From assembly GCA_001768555.1 (NCBI GenBank), contig MEOD01000108.1, positions 1-47,299 on the forward strand: a DNA stretch of 47,299 nucleotides, read 5' to 3'. The first letter of the stretch is position 1, and each line of letters opens with the position of its first letter. Below the pieces are notes generated by a model, which was not told the DNA's origin, made no database searches, and worked only from the letters and a program-made list of their open reading frames with translations. The position numbers and the translations under genes are program-made. Below, in pieces: positions 24,627-33,986 of the stretch. The stretch comes from Bacteroidetes bacterium GWF2_29_10 (GTDB lineage: Bacteria; Bacteroidota; Bacteroidia; Bacteroidales; GWE2-29-8).

Positions 24627-25141
24627 TAGATTATTATAAAATATTAGAAATTGAACCTAATTCGAATGAAATTCAAATAAGAAGAGCTTATTTGAAATTA
24701 GCAAAAAAATATCATCCAGATATAAACAGAAATGATAAGGATGCTAAATTGAAATTTCAGATGATTAATATGGCTTATCAATTTCTAATTAAAAAAGAGA
24801 ATAGGCAAAAATATAACGAAAAAACAAATACTCAGAAAGAGAAAGAGGAGGAGTACTTACGGCGCAAATATGGTGTAAGTAAAGGTCGTTACAATGACAT
24901 AAAAAAAAAGCAAAGAGCTACTAAAAATGACACGAAAGAATATGAGTTTAAAGAACCTTTATCTGATAACTTTTATTTTACTGTAATGTTTATCATTGGG
25001 ATAATTGGCATTGTATTAGGAATAGTTAATTTGTTTATTAATGAGTGGGATGGCATTGATAGTCTAAGTGGATTGACTTTTGGGCTAATGTTTACAGCTA
25101 TTATAGTATTTGGATGGTTTAAATTTAACAATAAAATTTAA
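24623..25141 (+). CDS. Membrane-anchored DnaJ-domain protein
   Basis: The N-terminal J-domain (about 1-65, YYKILEIEPNSNEIQIRRAY) has an intact HPD motif (residues 31-33), which stimulates DnaK ATPase. A charged linker (about 70-110) is followed by two membrane helices (about 118-140 and 148-167), with no Gly/Phe region or zinc domain. It is thus a type III J protein that would recruit DnaK to the inner membrane. Its start overlaps the bioA stop by 4 bp and the next gene begins 8 bp later. The client is unknown. Confidence 0.85.
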   Translation: MIDYYKILEIEPNSNEIQIRRAYLKLAKKYHPDINRNDKDAKLKFQMINMAYQFLIKKENRQKYNEKTNTQKEKEEEYLRRKYGVSKGRYNDIKKKQRATKNDTKEYEFKEPLSDNFYFTVMFIIGIIGIVLGIVNLFINEWDGIDSLSGLTFGLMFTAIIVFGWFKFNNKI

Positions 25142-25149
25142 AAAAATAT

Positions 25150-26421
25150 ATGCAAGCAGTTGTTGAAAATTATTTAAAATATAAAGAACTATCAGCAAAA
25201 TTTCCTAACTTTATTTTTAATTCATATGATTTTGAAATTAAGAATAATGGTTTAGATATTCAATTTGAATTTATTATTGAAGATTTAGTTGTTTTTAATC
25301 CAAAAATTAAAATATCATATTCTAATTCTTTACTTAATACTGATAAGAATATTATAGAAAACTTAGTTTTTAATATTGGAATGATAGAACTTATTAGTTA
25401 TTGGAAAACTACTTGTTCAAAGAATATAATAATAAATAATATCCTCATTAATGAAAAACAAATTAAGTGGTGGAAAAATTTGTATTATAATGGATTAGGT
25501 GAGTTTATTTATCTAAATGGTTTAAGTGAAAAATGCAATATTGAAAACTTATTCAACTTCCAAGTTAGAGGAAATAAAACATTTGACAAATTTAATTACA
25601 AGCATCATAATCGCACATTAGTACCTATTGGAGGTGGAAAAGATTCAGTTGTAACCACAATGATGATGAAAGAAGTGGGTAGGGACATCCAGTTTTTAAT
25701 AATAAATCCTCGCAAAGCTACAATAGATACTGTTATCACTGCCAAATACACAGAAGATGATATTATAACAATAAATAGGCAAATAGATTCTAAACTATTA
25801 GATTTAAATAGCAAAGGTTTTCTTAATGGACACACTCCTTTTTCTGCAATGCTTTCTTTTTATTCAATATTAGTAGCATACCTTTACGGATATACAGATA
25901 TTGCTCTTTCTAATGAAAGTAGCGCTAATGAACCAACAATTCCTAATACTCAAATAAACCATCAATATTCTAAAAGCATAGATTATGAAAACGCTTTCCG
26001 AACATACTGCTCACAATATATATCCCCAGACTTTAACTATTATAGTTTTCTTCGGCAATTAAACGAATTGCAAATAGTACAAAATTTTTCTAAATATCCT
26101 CAATTTTTCGACGTATTTAAAAGTTGCAACGTTGGAAGTAAAAATGATACTTGGTGTTGTAATTGCCCTAAATGTTTGTTTACATACATTATGCTTTCTG
26201 CATTCATTGATGATGAGCAATTAATTAATATATTTGGGGAAAACCTACTCAATAAAGAATCAATGATAGAATATTATGAGCAATTAGCTGGAATAGTTTA
26301 TGTTAAACCATTTGAATGCGTTGGAACAGTTGAAGAAGTTAATATAGCTTTGAACGCTGCAATTAAAATCAGAAAAAATCAAAAACTACCATTAATATTA
26401 GAGCTATATTCTAAAATTTAA
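25150..26421 (+). CDS. murL: Probable MurL-type UDP-MurNAc-L-Ala-L-Glu epimerase
   Basis: A 423-residue protein with an ATP-pyrophosphatase-type P-loop, PIGGGKDSVVT (GGGKDS at 161-166), and the conserved-looking stretches ALSNESSANEPTIPNT, INHQYSKS and CNVGSKNDTWCCNCPKCLF (four Cys near 330-345). This pattern fits MurL, which adenylates and epimerises the terminal L-Glu of UDP-MurNAc-L-Ala-L-Glu to D-Glu for peptidoglycan synthesis, replacing glutamate racemase with MurI/MurD. The assignment is from motif memory, not alignment; another PP-loop enzyme is possible. It is translated closely behind the DnaJ-like gene (8 bp) and followed by a repeat-rich gap. Confidence 0.55.
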   Translation: MQAVVENYLKYKELSAKFPNFIFNSYDFEIKNNGLDIQFEFIIEDLVVFNPKIKISYSNSLLNTDKNIIENLVFNIGMIELISYWKTTCSKNIIINNILINEKQIKWWKNLYYNGLGEFIYLNGLSEKCNIENLFNFQVRGNKTFDKFNYKHHNRTLVPIGGGKDSVVTTMMMKEVGRDIQFLIINPRKATIDTVITAKYTEDDIITINRQIDSKLLDLNSKGFLNGHTPFSAMLSFYSILVAYLYGYTDIALSNESSANEPTIPNTQINHQYSKSIDYENAFRTYCSQYISPDFNYYSFLRQLNELQIVQNFSKYPQFFDVFKSCNVGSKNDTWCCNCPKCLFTYIMLSAFIDDEQLINIFGENLLNKESMIEYYEQLAGIVYVKPFECVGTVEEVNIALNAAIKIRKNQKLPLILELYSKI

Positions 26422-27007
26422 ACCAAAATTCAAAAAAAGAGTATTATTTTAATTGAGACCCTACATTTCTTTCAAATGTTTTTTTTTACGAGCTCATGAG
26501 ATAAATATTAATATTTTTACGTTTCTTGGAAACTCTAAAAAACGTATCGCTCTTCGCTTTGTTTTTGATTCAAATAATTCTGAAATAAGTTTACTGTCTT
26601 TTTTCATAATTCTATTTTTTGTGTAACCCAATTTTAGAACAAGATAGTTTTTTTTGTCAATAATCCTTTTTTAAATAATCAAAATTATTTTTTTTGATAT
26701 AGAGCATATATACAGTACTTTAATCTAACTTTTAACTCTATATAACCAATCTTAAAATTGCATTTTATGCTAATAATCAAACAATTAACCGCTCAAATTA
26801 AACCATGTTTATTTTTTTTGTTATTTCAAAATACGCACAATCTTCGCTTTAATTATCAGCATATTTTTGTTCTCCTCAAAGGTAATAATAATTTGAGTAA
26901 ATATTAAACCTTTCTTTTAAATCGTTTAGGACACTATTTATTTATAAAACATTTATTTACTTTTTTTAGAGAAAAAAATATTTATATGTGTTTTCAAATA
27001 AATATTA
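26422..27007. other. Intergenic region holding the second dispersed-repeat copy
   Basis: No gene was seen. The left end starts with a TTGAGACCC motif (about 26453) like those at 13.27, 13.34 and 17.29 kb. The centre is repeat copy B; the rest is AT-rich with no clear structure. Confidence 0.55.
26570..26870 (+). repeat. Dispersed intergenic repeat, copy B
   Basis: Same order and orientation as 13395-13800, with shared blocks CTGAAATAAGTTTAC, TTTTGATATAGAGCA, ACAGTACTTTAATC, ATGCTAATAATCAAA and CTTCGCTTTAATTATCA. It lacks array 1 and has only one 11-bp unit where copy A has array 2. No transposase remnant follows it. Confidence 0.75.
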
Positions 27008-27015
27008 TATTTTTG
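27008..27015 (+). promoter_or_regulatory. -7 box before the secreted barrel-like protein gene
   Basis: TATTTTTG matches TAnnTTTG, 39 nt before the ATG at 27055. No clear -33 element was found. Confidence 0.35.
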
Positions 27016-27054
27016 TATTAATTAATTTTATAATTATTTAGAGCAAATTACTTT

Positions 27055-27936
27055 ATGAAAGAAATATTTACAATTCTTATAATATTTTTAACTTTTGAAC
27101 AATTGTTTGCTCAAGATTTAATAGTTACAAAAGAAAATGATTCTATAAATTGTAAAATAACTAAAGTAAAAAACAATATAGTATTTTTTATACGCAAGCA
27201 TAATACTAATTTTAATAATAATTTACTTTCGATTAACCAAATTTCTTCAACTAAATACAACTATTATAAAGATGATGCAATCTCAACAGAAAAGATTTCC
27301 TTGTATAACGAATTTTATCCTCATTGGCGTCTTAGTGGAAATAAAGGTTATAATTATCTTATAGGGATTATATCTAATGATGTTTCGTATGAATTTAAGC
27401 AATATGTAAAAGAATTAAAAAAAGGGACTAATTATAGTATTGATTTATCTTATTATATGAAAAATAAATTTGGTGTTGGGTTTCAATATAAATTATTTCA
27501 CACATTTAATGAAATGGATAATATATATATAATTACTTCAACAGGGGCAACAAAGTATGGGAAAATGAGTGATGATATTACTACTGTTTTTATTGGTCCT
27601 TTTTTTACAACACGTTTGTTAAGTATGAATAAACTTAATGCATTTGTTGCAAATATAGGCATCGGTTTTATTAATTATTATGACAAAAAAGTTGTAGTTG
27701 ATAATTATACAATAACAGCGAATACTATCGGATTGTCATTTGGAGTGGGTTACGATGTTGGCCTATCAAAAAACATAGCAGTTGGAATGCAGTTGGCTTT
27801 TACATTAGGAGGATTATCTGAATACCAATTAAAAGATGGTAGTTCAACTCAAACTGTCAAATTGCCATCAGACAGTTATGAAAGCTTAAATCGTATTGAT
27901 TTATCTCTAGGATTAAGGCTAAATTCTTCCAAATAA
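27055..27936 (+). CDS. Exported protein, probable outer-membrane beta-barrel
   Basis: Not assigned to a named family. A signal peptide (IFTILIIFLTFEQLFAQ) is followed by DLIVTKENDSINCKITKVKNNIVFFI, an N-terminal beta motif seen in many Bacteroidota exported proteins of unknown function. The second half (about 125-290) alternates aromatic and glycine-rich strands (FGVGFQYKLFHTF, GLSFGVGYDVG, IAVGMQLAFTLGG) and ends in a strand, IDLSLGLRLNSSK, consistent with a small outer-membrane barrel. It stands alone with its own probable promoter; role unknown. Confidence 0.6.
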   Translation: MKEIFTILIIFLTFEQLFAQDLIVTKENDSINCKITKVKNNIVFFIRKHNTNFNNNLLSINQISSTKYNYYKDDAISTEKISLYNEFYPHWRLSGNKGYNYLIGIISNDVSYEFKQYVKELKKGTNYSIDLSYYMKNKFGVGFQYKLFHTFNEMDNIYIITSTGATKYGKMSDDITTVFIGPFFTTRLLSMNKLNAFVANIGIGFINYYDKKVVVDNYTITANTIGLSFGVGYDVGLSKNIAVGMQLAFTLGGLSEYQLKDGSSTQTVKLPSDSYESLNRIDLSLGLRLNSSK

Positions 27937-28030
27937 TTAAGGTCTGCTGAAAAAAAACAAAAAAACATTGATTGTTAATTATTTTCACAGATTTATAGGG
28001 ATAAGTTTGTAGAGATTTATCACAAAGTAA

Positions 28031-28132
28031 TGAGTTATAACTGAAAATCTGCAATTAGATATAAAACATCTGGAAAGTGGAATCTATTTCATAAAAATAG
28101 AAAACCAAACTTTCAAAATAATTAAAAAATAA
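28031..28132 (+). pseudogene. Remnant of a T9SS C-terminal sorting domain
   Basis: A short open stretch reads VITENLQLDIKHLESGIYFIKIENQTFKIIKK then a stop when its parts are joined; its end is a typical type A T9SS sorting tail (SGIYFIKI...KIIKK). A stop codon begins the stretch at 28031, and upstream sequence has only broken reading frames, so the cargo gene has been lost and only its 3' end survives. Confidence 0.65.
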
Positions 28133-28146
28133 ATAATATTGACACT

Positions 28147-28222
28147 AGGCGAACCTATGTGGATTCGCCGTATACGGTCTCAAAATTATAATTTTTAAAA
28201 CAATAACAGCGCTATTGTTTTA
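28147..28222. repeat. Two hairpins upstream of lplA
   Basis: GGCGAA/TTCGCC (about 28148-28169, 10-nt loop) lies in unusually GC-rich sequence. AAAACAATA (28197-28205) and TATTGTTTT (28213-28221) form a 9-bp stem with a 7-nt loop, terminator-like for the decayed upstream gene. With the T9SS remnant these account for the gap between 27936 and lplA. Confidence 0.45.
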
Positions 28223-28282
28223 AACTATAAAATATAGTTGTGTACAAAAAAATGTAGATTTGTAACACTAAAATTTTATTTA

Positions 28283-29260
28283 ATGAACTATATTATAGTT
28301 TCTAATTTATTAAAACCGTATTTTAATTTTGCTATTGAAGACTTCTATTTGAAAAATATAGATAATGATTCTTTAATTGTAATTATGTATGTGAATGATA
28401 ATTCAATAATAGTTGGCAAGAATCAAAATTATTTAAAAGAAGTTGATTATAAATATATCATTAGCAATAATGTTCCTGTATATAGGCGAGCATCGGGTGG
28501 GGGAACGGTATATCATGATAAAGGAAATTTAAATGTATCTTTTATTTTAAATAGAAGCAATGGCTTTTCAAATCATAAACATTCGTATTTTTCTGAAATT
28601 ATTAATGATTTTTTAATTGCAAATGGCATTCAATCAAACATAGGAAAAAGAAATGAAATACTTGTAGACAATTATAAAATTAGTGGTTGTGCACAATATA
28701 TTTATAAGAATTCAATCTTGCATCATTTGACTTTGTTGTTTGATGCAAACTTGTTAAATGTTTATAATTCTTTAAAAAATAATTCCAATTATTATAATGA
28801 TAATCACACGTGTTCATTTAATAATAAAGTAGTTAATATTAATAATATAAACAATAGCTTTAAGTCTATTGTCGATTTTCAAAATAAATTATTAAAATAT
28901 TTGACAGATAAATTTAGTTTGCACAAGATCCAATTAAATAATGAAAGTAAAGAAATATGGGATATTGCAAGCAATAAATACAATAAGGATGAATGGAACT
29001 TATTTTATAATTCCAATTATTGCTTTTCGAATGAATATTTAGAGGGAAGTAATTTGATAAAAATAGAGATAAAAGTTAAAAAATCATTTATTGACAATTT
29101 TAGTATTACTTTAAATAACAAGATGTATTATATTGAAAATGCGACAAATAAAAGACATATATTTTGCGAGTTGAATAAAATATTAGAAGAGTTTTATAAC
29201 AAAAACATGATTTCTTTTAAATGTATGAATATGGAAAAATTAGTTTTTAAATGTTTTTAA
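28283..29260 (+). CDS. lplA: Lipoate--protein ligase A family protein
   Basis: Attaches lipoate (or octanoate) to lipoyl domains of 2-oxoacid dehydrogenases and/or GcvH. Family motifs: NFAIEDFYL near the N-terminus, IIVGKNQNYLKEVD, PVYRRASGGGTVYHDKGNLNVSFI (the RRxSGGGxVxHDxGN lipoyl-AMP site), KISGCAQYI with the catalytic Lys, and HHLTLLFDANL. A C-terminal accessory domain (about 245-325) is present, as in E. coli LplA. I chose the ATG at 28283; an upstream TTG (28238) would add 15 unlikely residues. It converges with the topoisomerase gene, 45 bp apart. Confidence 0.92.
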   Translation: MNYIIVSNLLKPYFNFAIEDFYLKNIDNDSLIVIMYVNDNSIIVGKNQNYLKEVDYKYIISNNVPVYRRASGGGTVYHDKGNLNVSFILNRSNGFSNHKHSYFSEIINDFLIANGIQSNIGKRNEILVDNYKISGCAQYIYKNSILHHLTLLFDANLLNVYNSLKNNSNYYNDNHTCSFNNKVVNINNINNSFKSIVDFQNKLLKYLTDKFSLHKIQLNNESKEIWDIASNKYNKDEWNLFYNSNYCFSNEYLEGSNLIKIEIKVKKSFIDNFSITLNNKMYYIENATNKRHIFCELNKILEEFYNKNMISFKCMNMEKLVFKCF

Positions 29261-29305
29261 AACAAAAGAATAACTTAATAATTGTTTATAAAAGAGTAGG
29301 GGGGA

Positions 29306-31804
29306 TTATATTATAGTTATTTTTTTTATTTCATATTTGCTAAGTCTTTTTCCTTTAGCTTTAACACCTTTTATTTCTACAAATTCTCTTGCGTTGATTT
29401 GAATGTCAGGATGTGTATTCTTGTTTTTATTATTGAATGTTATTTGAATAATTGGTTCTGATTGTGTTGTAATTAGGTATATCAAATCTTCTGCATCTTT
29501 GTCAATAAATAAAATTTTTCGTTCGGATACTGTTATGTTAAATCTTTTAATGAAGTACTGCTTTTCTGTGTTATTTAAGTATATAGCTGTTATTACCAAT
29601 TCAGGATTGAATTTTTCGATTATGCACATGTCTTCGTCAAAGTGAGTAAGAAGAGATTGTGAATTGTATGTGCAATAGCTCCCAGATTGCATTATTGCTA
29701 GTATTTTATCTTCGTTATTAAATTTTCCTAAATACTTTCCTCTAACTTCTGAATTTAGCCTTTTTGTATTTTCATCAAACCATACTTCTAGTTCTGTTTC
29801 TTTTTGTTGTGTTTTTTCTTTTAAAGCAATTTTATAAATGGGGTGTCGTGTAATAATATTTCCTTGAGAGTTACGACCTTTTATATCAATAGATGAAAAA
29901 TCAAATTCAAATTTTTGCCTTTTTAATTTAGGGTTATATTTTAGAAAAATTGTAACTATTTCTGTTTCGGAATTATTGTTTATAGAAAAATAAAGAAGTT
30001 TTGAATCTTTGTGTTCTTTTATTATCCAGTACTCTTTATCTCTATTAGTTCCGATAACATTAAATCGCTTTGCTCTAATTTTACTGTCTTCTCCATCAAA
30101 ATACATAACATTGTATGTTGTTTTAGAATCGCTTTTATCAAAAATATTTATGTGAATTATTTCTTTTCCTGCATAGTTTTTTGTGCTAACTTTACTAACG
30201 GTAAAAGTTCCATTATTTCTGAATACAATAATGTCATCAATATCTGAACAATCACAAACGTATTCTTCATTTTTTAAAGCTGTTCCAAAGAATCCATCTT
30301 TTTTATTGACGTAAAGTTTTTCATTAGCTAGAACAACTTTAGTCGCTTCTATATTTTCAAAATTGCGTATTTCTGACTTTCGTTCTTTGTTTTTTCCAAA
30401 TTTTATTTTAAGCTTTTTAAAATATTCAATTACGTACTCAATGATGTTTAAAAGAGATTTAGTTGTGTCATTAAGTTCATTTTGAAAATTAGATATTGAT
30501 TGATCTGATTTGAATGCATCAAATTTTGAGATTCTTTTTATTTTTATTTCAGTAAGCCTAATTATATCTTCATCAATTATTTCACGATAAAAATTAATTA
30601 AAAATGGTTGTAGTCCTTCTTTTATAGTTTCTATAATTTGATTAAATGTTTCACATTTTTCAATAAGCAAATATATTCGATTTTCTATAAATATTTTTTC
30701 AAGAGATAATTGTAGTATTTTCTCTTTTAGTTCGTTAATTCTAATGCTTAACTCTATTTTTGTTAGTTCTAAAGTTTGTAATGTTGAATGTTTTAAAGCT
30801 TCAGTTACTGATGTAAATATAGGTTTGTTTTCCTTAATAATACAAGCGTTAGGAGATATGCTTATTTCGCAAGCAGTAAATGCATATAAAGCATCAATTG
30901 TCGTATCAGCAGATATTCCAGGAGCTAATGTTATTACTATTTCTACATTTTCAGCGGTATTATCTTCAATCTTTTTAATTTTAATTTTACCTTTATCATT
31001 AGCAGATAATATAGAGTCTATAAGAGAACTTGTAGTACAGTCAGCAGGTATTTCTGATATAATTAATGTTTTGCTATCTATTGGAGCAATTTTAGCTCTA
31101 ACTCTAATCTTACCACCTCTTTCTCCATCATTATAATTAGTTACATCAATAAGCCCTCCTGTTTGAAAATCTGGATATAATACAAAGGGTTTATCTTTTA
31201 AGAAAGCTATTGAAGCATCAATAAGTTCATTAAAATTATGAGGTAGTATTTTTGAGTTTAAACCAACCGCAATACCTTCAACTCCTAATGCTAATAATAG
31301 AGGAAATTTAACTGGCAAAGTATCAGGTTCTTCATTACGACCATCATAAGAAAGATGATAGGATGTCAGTTTTGGATTAAACAATACTTCTAATGCAAAT
31401 TTAGAAAGGCGAGCTTCTATGTATCTGGATGCAGCAGCTTTATCCCCAGTGTAAATGTTTCCCCAATTACCTTGCATATCAATCAATAAATCCTTTTGTC
31501 CAATTTGCACAATAGATTCATATATAGAAGCATCTCCATGAGGGTGATACTTCATCGTATGACCAATAATATTTGCCACTTTATTATATCGACCATCTTC
31601 TAATTCATACATAGAATGCAGAATTCTTCTTTGCACAGGTTTTAGACCATCATTAATATGAGGTATAGCCCTTTCTAAAATAACATAAGATGCATAATCA
31701 AGAAACCAATTTTCATACATATCAGCAATCCTGTATGATTTTTCTTTTTGTATTTCAGTGCTTATTTTAGTGTTATTATTTTCATTATCTAAGTTATTCT
31801 CCAT
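29306..31804 (-). CDS. parC: DNA topoisomerase IV subunit A (GyrA/ParC family)
   Basis: Type IIA topoisomerase breakage-reunion subunit. N-terminal core: SYVILERAIPHINDGLKPVQRRILHSMYE (about 38-66), KVANIIGHTMKYHPHGDAS and the catalytic Tyr in AAASRYIEARL (about 125-135). The C-terminal half (about 480-832) is beta-rich but lacks the GyrA-box, and it ends with a basic tail (KGVKAKGKRLSKYEIKK). That fits Bacteroidota topoisomerase IV rather than gyrase. The length (832) is usual. Its start overlaps the end of the upstream BatA-N-domain gene by 11 bp, so they are probably co-transcribed. The parE partner is not in the window. Confidence 0.9.
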   Translation of the reverse strand: MENNLDNENNNTKISTEIQKEKSYRIADMYENWFLDYASYVILERAIPHINDGLKPVQRRILHSMYELEDGRYNKVANIIGHTMKYHPHGDASIYESIVQIGQKDLLIDMQGNWGNIYTGDKAAASRYIEARLSKFALEVLFNPKLTSYHLSYDGRNEEPDTLPVKFPLLLALGVEGIAVGLNSKILPHNFNELIDASIAFLKDKPFVLYPDFQTGGLIDVTNYNDGERGGKIRVRAKIAPIDSKTLIISEIPADCTTSSLIDSILSANDKGKIKIKKIEDNTAENVEIVITLAPGISADTTIDALYAFTACEISISPNACIIKENKPIFTSVTEALKHSTLQTLELTKIELSIRINELKEKILQLSLEKIFIENRIYLLIEKCETFNQIIETIKEGLQPFLINFYREIIDEDIIRLTEIKIKRISKFDAFKSDQSISNFQNELNDTTKSLLNIIEYVIEYFKKLKIKFGKNKERKSEIRNFENIEATKVVLANEKLYVNKKDGFFGTALKNEEYVCDCSDIDDIIVFRNNGTFTVSKVSTKNYAGKEIIHINIFDKSDSKTTYNVMYFDGEDSKIRAKRFNVIGTNRDKEYWIIKEHKDSKLLYFSINNNSETEIVTIFLKYNPKLKRQKFEFDFSSIDIKGRNSQGNIITRHPIYKIALKEKTQQKETELEVWFDENTKRLNSEVRGKYLGKFNNEDKILAIMQSGSYCTYNSQSLLTHFDEDMCIIEKFNPELVITAIYLNNTEKQYFIKRFNITVSERKILFIDKDAEDLIYLITTQSEPIIQITFNNKNKNTHPDIQINAREFVEIKGVKAKGKRLSKYEIKKITII

Positions 31805-33851
31805 CTGTTCTTAAAAATCGAATTAAAATTATTTCAAATAAAATAAAAAATGCTGCAAAAACAAGTAATATTCTCCACAAAACGAATCCTTTCTCAATAA
31901 ATTCTATATCTTGCTTTATAGAATTATATTCATTATTTTTTATCCATGTAATGTTTAAGTCGTTTTTATTTTTTATTAAATCTATTTCTTCCTCTGTAAA
32001 TGCTCTCAAATCAGATTCATTTCTATTATAATTAAAAGATAATGATTTAACTGTATTTTTATTATATACTACATTATAATTTCCAGCATCATTAATTTCA
32101 TTATTAGTATATATAATAGTTTGAAATTCATTATTACGTTGCTCTGGAATGAATTCTTTTTTATCTTTAATATTTATTAAGCTAACAATATTGTCGCCAG
32201 TAAGATTAATATTGTTTAGTTCTATTGCATTTTCAACTCCTATATTGTAATATAAAGCATTATTGTTAAGCCCAAATAATGCTGTATTATATATTATTGG
32301 TAAAAACAATGGATGTATTGCTATATCTGAATATTTTGTTTCTATAGGTGTGGTAAACAATATAATGTTAGACGTTTTGTTTTTATAAGAAGAAACAAGA
32401 ATGTCGTTATTTATTAGTTTTATTAAATTATCTGCTTGAGAGTAATTGCTTACTGATAATTTATAATGAAGTTTTGTATTTGGTAAACTAATTTCTTTTT
32501 TTATATTTTCAAATACATCTTTTAATAAATAATTGTCATAGTTTATGTAATTTGATTTTAATTTACTAGTGTCTGAACTTATAAAGAAATCAACGTTAAT
32601 TGCAGATAAAAAACTTTTGTATGATGTGTAATCAATTTCACTTGCAGGAATAATTATAATATTCCCTCCTTTTTCTGTATATTTAACTAATTCTTGATTT
32701 AATCCTGATGATATAGAATATAAAGAATTTAAGACTATCGTTCCTGCATTTCCAAAAATCGAATAGTCTATATTTTTTTCATTAAATTTAATTAAGTTAA
32801 AAGAAGAATCTGCTTCAAATATTTTATTTATAAAAACATTATCTTTAGAGAATATATTTATAATATTGGTTTTAGCCATAACATTAAATGAGATAAACAT
32901 GTCGTCATCAAATGTAATAGGATAGTCAGCTATTGTTAATTTGGCATCATTTATTCCTGTCTTTTTTATAGTAAAAGGCAATTTAATGTCAGTAAATGTG
33001 CTTTGGTTAATATTAAAACTACTTAAAGCTTCTTGCCTATTATTTATAAAAAGTTTTAAAGGTATGTTTTCAAAAGGAAGGTCAGACAAATTTTTAATCC
33101 TTACATTTAAAGTGTTTTGTCTATTAAGATTTAAAGAAGGATATTCCAGCCAACAACTATCAATAAATAAATTGTTTTTGTTTTCAGATTTGATTTGTAT
33201 AAAATAAATCTGTTGAAGGTCGTTATTTTTTATATTTTCTATATCTGTAGTAGTTTTTTGAAAATCAGAAATACAGTAAAGTTTACTTGTTTCTAATTGT
33301 TGATTTTTCAACAATTCAACATGCCTTTTTACAACTTCAGAAATAGAGTGGGGTGTTGATATTAATTCAATATTATCAATTGCATTTATTGCCTCGTTTT
33401 TTGATTTAGATATAAAATCAGAATATGAAAAGTTATTATTCAGTATAATGAAACGATAATTGTCATTATATGCCTTAATAATATCTATAGCTTTGTTTTT
33501 AGACTGATTTAATAAATTCCCATTTATTCCTTTCGCTGACATACTAAATGAATTATCTATATATATGCTTACCAAATTACTTTTTGAAAGATTATTTGCT
33601 ACATTTGTTTTATTTGGTATGTATGGTTGTGAAAAAGCAAATACTATAAATAGAATAGAAAGAATCCGAGATAAAAGAATAAGTAAATTTTTTATTTGCG
33701 AACGTTTCTTCGTCTTATTTTTAACATCTTCTATAAATTTTATATTACTAAAATATACTACCTTATACCTACGTAAATTAAATAAATGAATAATTATTGG
33801 AAGTAGTATTAATGATAATGCCCAAAGTATAGAAGGATATAAAAACTCCAT
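31794..33851 (-). CDS. BatA N-terminal-domain membrane protein (Bacteroidota DUF-type)
   Basis: The N-terminus carries the double-transmembrane BatA-N domain: FLYPSILWALSLILLPIIIH then LRRYKVVYFSNIKF and a second helix (about 55-75, SILFIVFAFSQPYIP). A VWA-like periplasmic region follows (VSIYIDNSFSMSAKG, a partial MIDAS), then a long beta-rich part (about 220-640) and a C-terminal membrane helix (about 655-680). This architecture is widespread in Bacteroidota; its function is unestablished, perhaps glutamine amidotransferase-like or VWA-like complex assembly. The 11-bp overlap with parC suggests coupled expression. Confidence 0.8.
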   Translation of the reverse strand: MEFLYPSILWALSLILLPIIIHLFNLRRYKVVYFSNIKFIEDVKNKTKKRSQIKNLLILLSRILSILFIVFAFSQPYIPNKTNVANNLSKSNLVSIYIDNSFSMSAKGINGNLLNQSKNKAIDIIKAYNDNYRFIILNNNFSYSDFISKSKNEAINAIDNIELISTPHSISEVVKRHVELLKNQQLETSKLYCISDFQKTTTDIENIKNNDLQQIYFIQIKSENKNNLFIDSCWLEYPSLNLNRQNTLNVRIKNLSDLPFENIPLKLFINNRQEALSSFNINQSTFTDIKLPFTIKKTGINDAKLTIADYPITFDDDMFISFNVMAKTNIINIFSKDNVFINKIFEADSSFNLIKFNEKNIDYSIFGNAGTIVLNSLYSISSGLNQELVKYTEKGGNIIIIPASEIDYTSYKSFLSAINVDFFISSDTSKLKSNYINYDNYLLKDVFENIKKEISLPNTKLHYKLSVSNYSQADNLIKLINNDILVSSYKNKTSNIILFTTPIETKYSDIAIHPLFLPIIYNTALFGLNNNALYYNIGVENAIELNNINLTGDNIVSLINIKDKKEFIPEQRNNEFQTIIYTNNEINDAGNYNVVYNKNTVKSLSFNYNRNESDLRAFTEEEIDLIKNKNDLNITWIKNNEYNSIKQDIEFIEKGFVLWRILLVFAAFFILFEIILIRFLRTDGE

Positions 33852-33908
33852 TTATTTTATAACTATATTAATCTCTGAATGATGATTTTCTAAAATATTG
33901 AAAACGTG

Positions 33909-33916
33909 CAAAAATA
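33909..33916 (-). promoter_or_regulatory. -7 box for the BatA-N-domain/parC operon
   Basis: TATTTTTG on the minus strand matches TAnnTTTG, 57 nt upstream of the start codon at 33851. No good -33 element was found. Confidence 0.35.
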
Positions 33917-33986
33917 AAGGTTTTTTTTGATATTATTGCTCTAAATAATTTAAAAAATTATAACAAGAGAAAATATTTCATTGAAA

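Noticed and set aside
30744-31136. 130-residue plus-strand ORF inside parC
   Set aside because: It is antisense to the well-supported topoisomerase coding region and has no recognisable motif.
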